DNA of 33,515 nucleotides, from contig CAMVAI010000033.1 in the NCBI GenBank assembly GCA_947165435.1, positions 1 to 33,515 of the forward strand, written 5' to 3'. Positions 32,088 to 33,515 of the stretch are shown in pieces. Each line of letters opens with the position of its first letter. The stretch's first letter is position 1. The notes under the pieces were generated by a model, which saw only the letters and a program-made list of their open reading frames with translations, had not been told where the DNA came from and made no database searches. Origin of the DNA: an uncultured Prevotella sp. (GTDB lineage: Bacteria > Bacteroidota > Bacteroidia > Bacteroidales > Bacteroidaceae). The position numbers and the translations under genes were made by a program.

Positions 32088-32095
32088 TACCTTTG
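32088..32095 (+). promoter_or_regulatory. -7 promoter box of mltG
   Basis: TACCTTTG on the plus strand, 28 bases before the ATG at 32124. It diverges from the malQ promoter. Confidence 0.65.
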
Positions 32096-32123
32096 CACCG
32101 TCACTTTAAAACACAACGAAGAA

Positions 32124-33149
32124 ATGAACAAGTTACAATCGCGTTCCTATTTATATATTGCCGCAGGCGGCATCCTGCTCATCGGCCTGCTCATGGCTTT
32201 CTATCTCTTCTCGACCGTCTCCAAGTCGGAAGGGGTGGAGTATGTCTATATCGACAACGACGACACGCAAGACTCCGTTATCAGCAAGATACAAGTCTTC
32301 AGCCATACGGCAGGCATGACAGGGCTGAACGCACTCATTCGACATAGCGGATACGGGCAGCACATTCGCACAGGACGCTATGCCGTCAACCCCGGCGAAC
32401 ATGCGCTGACGGTGTTCCGCCGTCTGCGCAGCGGACAGCAGGCCAGCCTGCACCTTATCATTCCCGAAATGCGCACCATGGACCGGCTGGCCGCCTTCCT
32501 GTCGAAGAAGCTCATGCTCGACTCGGCCTCTATAGCCCGTTCGCTCACCGACCCGTCCGTCTGCCAACGGTTAGGCTACGACACCTGCACCATCCCTGCC
32601 CTCTTCGTGCCCAACACCTACGATGTCTATTGGGACACGTCGCTCGACGCCCTGCTCGACCGTATGCAGCACGAACACGAACGCTTCTGGCAGGGCGAGC
32701 GACAGCAGCAGGCTGCCGCCATCGGACTTACCCCCGTAGAGGTATGTACGCTGGCCAGCATCATCGACGAAGAGACGGCCAACAATGGCGAGAAGCCCAT
32801 GATAGCCGGCATGTATCTGAACCGCCTGCACAGCCACATGCCCCTGCAGGCCGACCCCACCATCAAGTTCGCCTTGCGCCAGTTCGAGCTGAAGCGCATC
32901 TACAACAAGCTGCTCGACACCGATAGCCCCTACAACACCTACCGCAACGAGGGACTGCCCCCCGGTCCCATCAAGATAGCCAGCATCAAGGGCATCGATG
33001 CCGTGCTTCATGCCGTTCGCCACGACTATCTCTATATGTGCGCCAAGGAGGACTTTTCGGGCACCCACAACTTCGCCGTCACCTACGCCGAGCACCTGCG
33101 CAACGCCGCCCGCTACAGCAAGGCACTCAACGAACGGGGCATCCGCTGA
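32124..33149 (+). CDS. mltG: endolytic murein transglycosylase
   Basis: 341 residues. A single membrane segment (about 9-30) anchors a periplasmic YceG-like domain. Family blocks are FVPNTYDVYW at 161-170, LASIIDEETANNGEKPMIAG at 210-229, YLNRLHSHMPLQADPTIKFA at 231-250 and NEGLPPGPI at 275-283. MltG cuts nascent peptidoglycan strands and sets glycan length. The catalytic Glu of the E. coli enzyme lies in its SIVEKET motif; here the segment reads SIIDEET, so Asp215 or the adjacent Glu216/Glu217 must do the job, depending on alignment. A promoter box and a good terminator frame it as a single-gene unit. Confidence 0.94.
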   Translation: MNKLQSRSYLYIAAGGILLIGLLMAFYLFSTVSKSEGVEYVYIDNDDTQDSVISKIQVFSHTAGMTGLNALIRHSGYGQHIRTGRYAVNPGEHALTVFRRLRSGQQASLHLIIPEMRTMDRLAAFLSKKLMLDSASIARSLTDPSVCQRLGYDTCTIPALFVPNTYDVYWDTSLDALLDRMQHEHERFWQGERQQQAAAIGLTPVEVCTLASIIDEETANNGEKPMIAGMYLNRLHSHMPLQADPTIKFALRQFELKRIYNKLLDTDSPYNTYRNEGLPPGPIKIASIKGIDAVLHAVRHDYLYMCAKEDFSGTHNFAVTYAEHLRNAARYSKALNERGIR

Positions 33150-33198
33150 CAAGCATCATGCCCGCCACTGCTCCATTGTGGTGGTTGGGTACATCCTG

Positions 33199-33221
33199 GG
33201 GGAAGGCTATTCCCCTTTTTT
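33199..33221 (+). terminator. rho-independent terminator of mltG
   Basis: GGGGAA (33199-33204), loop GGCTA, TTCCCC (33210-33215), then six T. It is 50 bp after the mltG stop. Confidence 0.8.
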
Positions 33222-33223
33222 CT

Positions 33224-33418
33224 TATTTCATGCTCCGTTCATCGTAAATCGAACGTTCCGTCGAGTCTAATTTCATGCTCCGTTGAGTCTAATTTCATGG
33301 CACTTTTCACCTAATTTCATGCTCCATTGACCAGCAATCGAGCATGAAATTACACTCGACCTGCCATCGTTTTATGCAGAAAGTGCCATAAAGTCAGTTC
33401 TACGGAGCATGAAATAAG
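33224..33418. repeat. 22-bp tandem units with inverted copies
   Basis: AATTTCATG recurs at 33269, 33291 and 33313, exactly 22 bp apart, with a related unit at 33224. In two of the three units it continues as AATTTCATGCTCC. Inverted copies (GAGCATGAAATTA near 33340, AAGTGCCAT near 33381, GGAGCATGAAATA near 33405) follow, so the block could fold back on itself. 33419-33515 has no feature that I can support. Confidence 0.85.
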
Positions 33419-33515
33419 ATTGCGAAGGTGCCGACAAACGTAAAAGAAACATGGAAACAGAGGCTCAGCGGATTTACCCGGTTGGTGAAAGCTTGGCTAA
33501 TCAAGAATAAAGTGT

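Noticed and set aside
32124..33149. MltG as catalytically dead because of Asp in the SIIDEET motif
   Set aside because: Two glutamates follow directly and alignment by eye is not precise; the remaining family blocks are all intact.

Overview
The window looks like chromosomal DNA of a Prevotella-like member of the Bacteroidales. Three things support this: repeated TAnnTTTG -7 promoter boxes just upstream of genes; gene types typical of the order (type III glutamine synthetase, HU-like proteins, a carboxypeptidase-regulatory-domain secreted protein, a DPE2-type 4-alpha-glucanotransferase, a VirE-type helicase); and GC-rich housekeeping genes separated by AT-rich gaps. Species was not determined.

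Layout. 1-5941 (mostly minus strand): a 21-bp tandem array; a coiled-coil zinc-ribbon protein with a Nif3-like protein; a PurF-like protein lacking the glutaminase cysteine; an exported DNA/RNA endonuclease; and a reduced FetA/FetB-like ABC pair. 6031-10369 (plus): aguA-aguB-glnN, which converts agmatine to putrescine and fixes ammonia, followed by the remnant of a secreted protein tail. 10585-14818: a TPR sensor-kinase-like protein without the phospho-acceptor histidine, an HU-like protein, a 22-bp palindromic array and a VirE-like ATPase. 14838-15413: two near-identical 71-bp hairpin elements flanking a DUF4143-ATPase remnant and a 23-bp array.

15474-22552 is a visibly AT-rich block, probably acquired by transfer. 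It has a promoter and a roughly 420-nt structured leader, then AbiH, a WG-repeat/Ig-like/caspase protein, a papain-like peptidase with a DUF4384-like tail, a CHASE2 membrane sensor and a small exported protein. Two different exported cysteine peptidases with a membrane sensor and an abortive-infection gene make this the best candidate for an undescribed defence or envelope-stress system. It is followed (minus strand) by a DUF3791-DUF3990-DUF3791 cassette and a DUF234-type AAA ATPase.

25149-33515 returns to core genes: HAD phosphatase, GlsB/YeaQ-type membrane protein, DUF554 protein, carboxypeptidase-regulatory-domain protein, a nucleotidyltransferase-family protein that has lost its catalytic core, a 4-alpha-glucanotransferase with a seven-residue repeat insert, and MltG. 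A recurrent theme is short tandem repeats with exact periods of 21-23 bp (four intergenic arrays and one inside malQ), plus short duplications of gene 3' ends. Domain calls come from reading motifs by eye; no database search was run.
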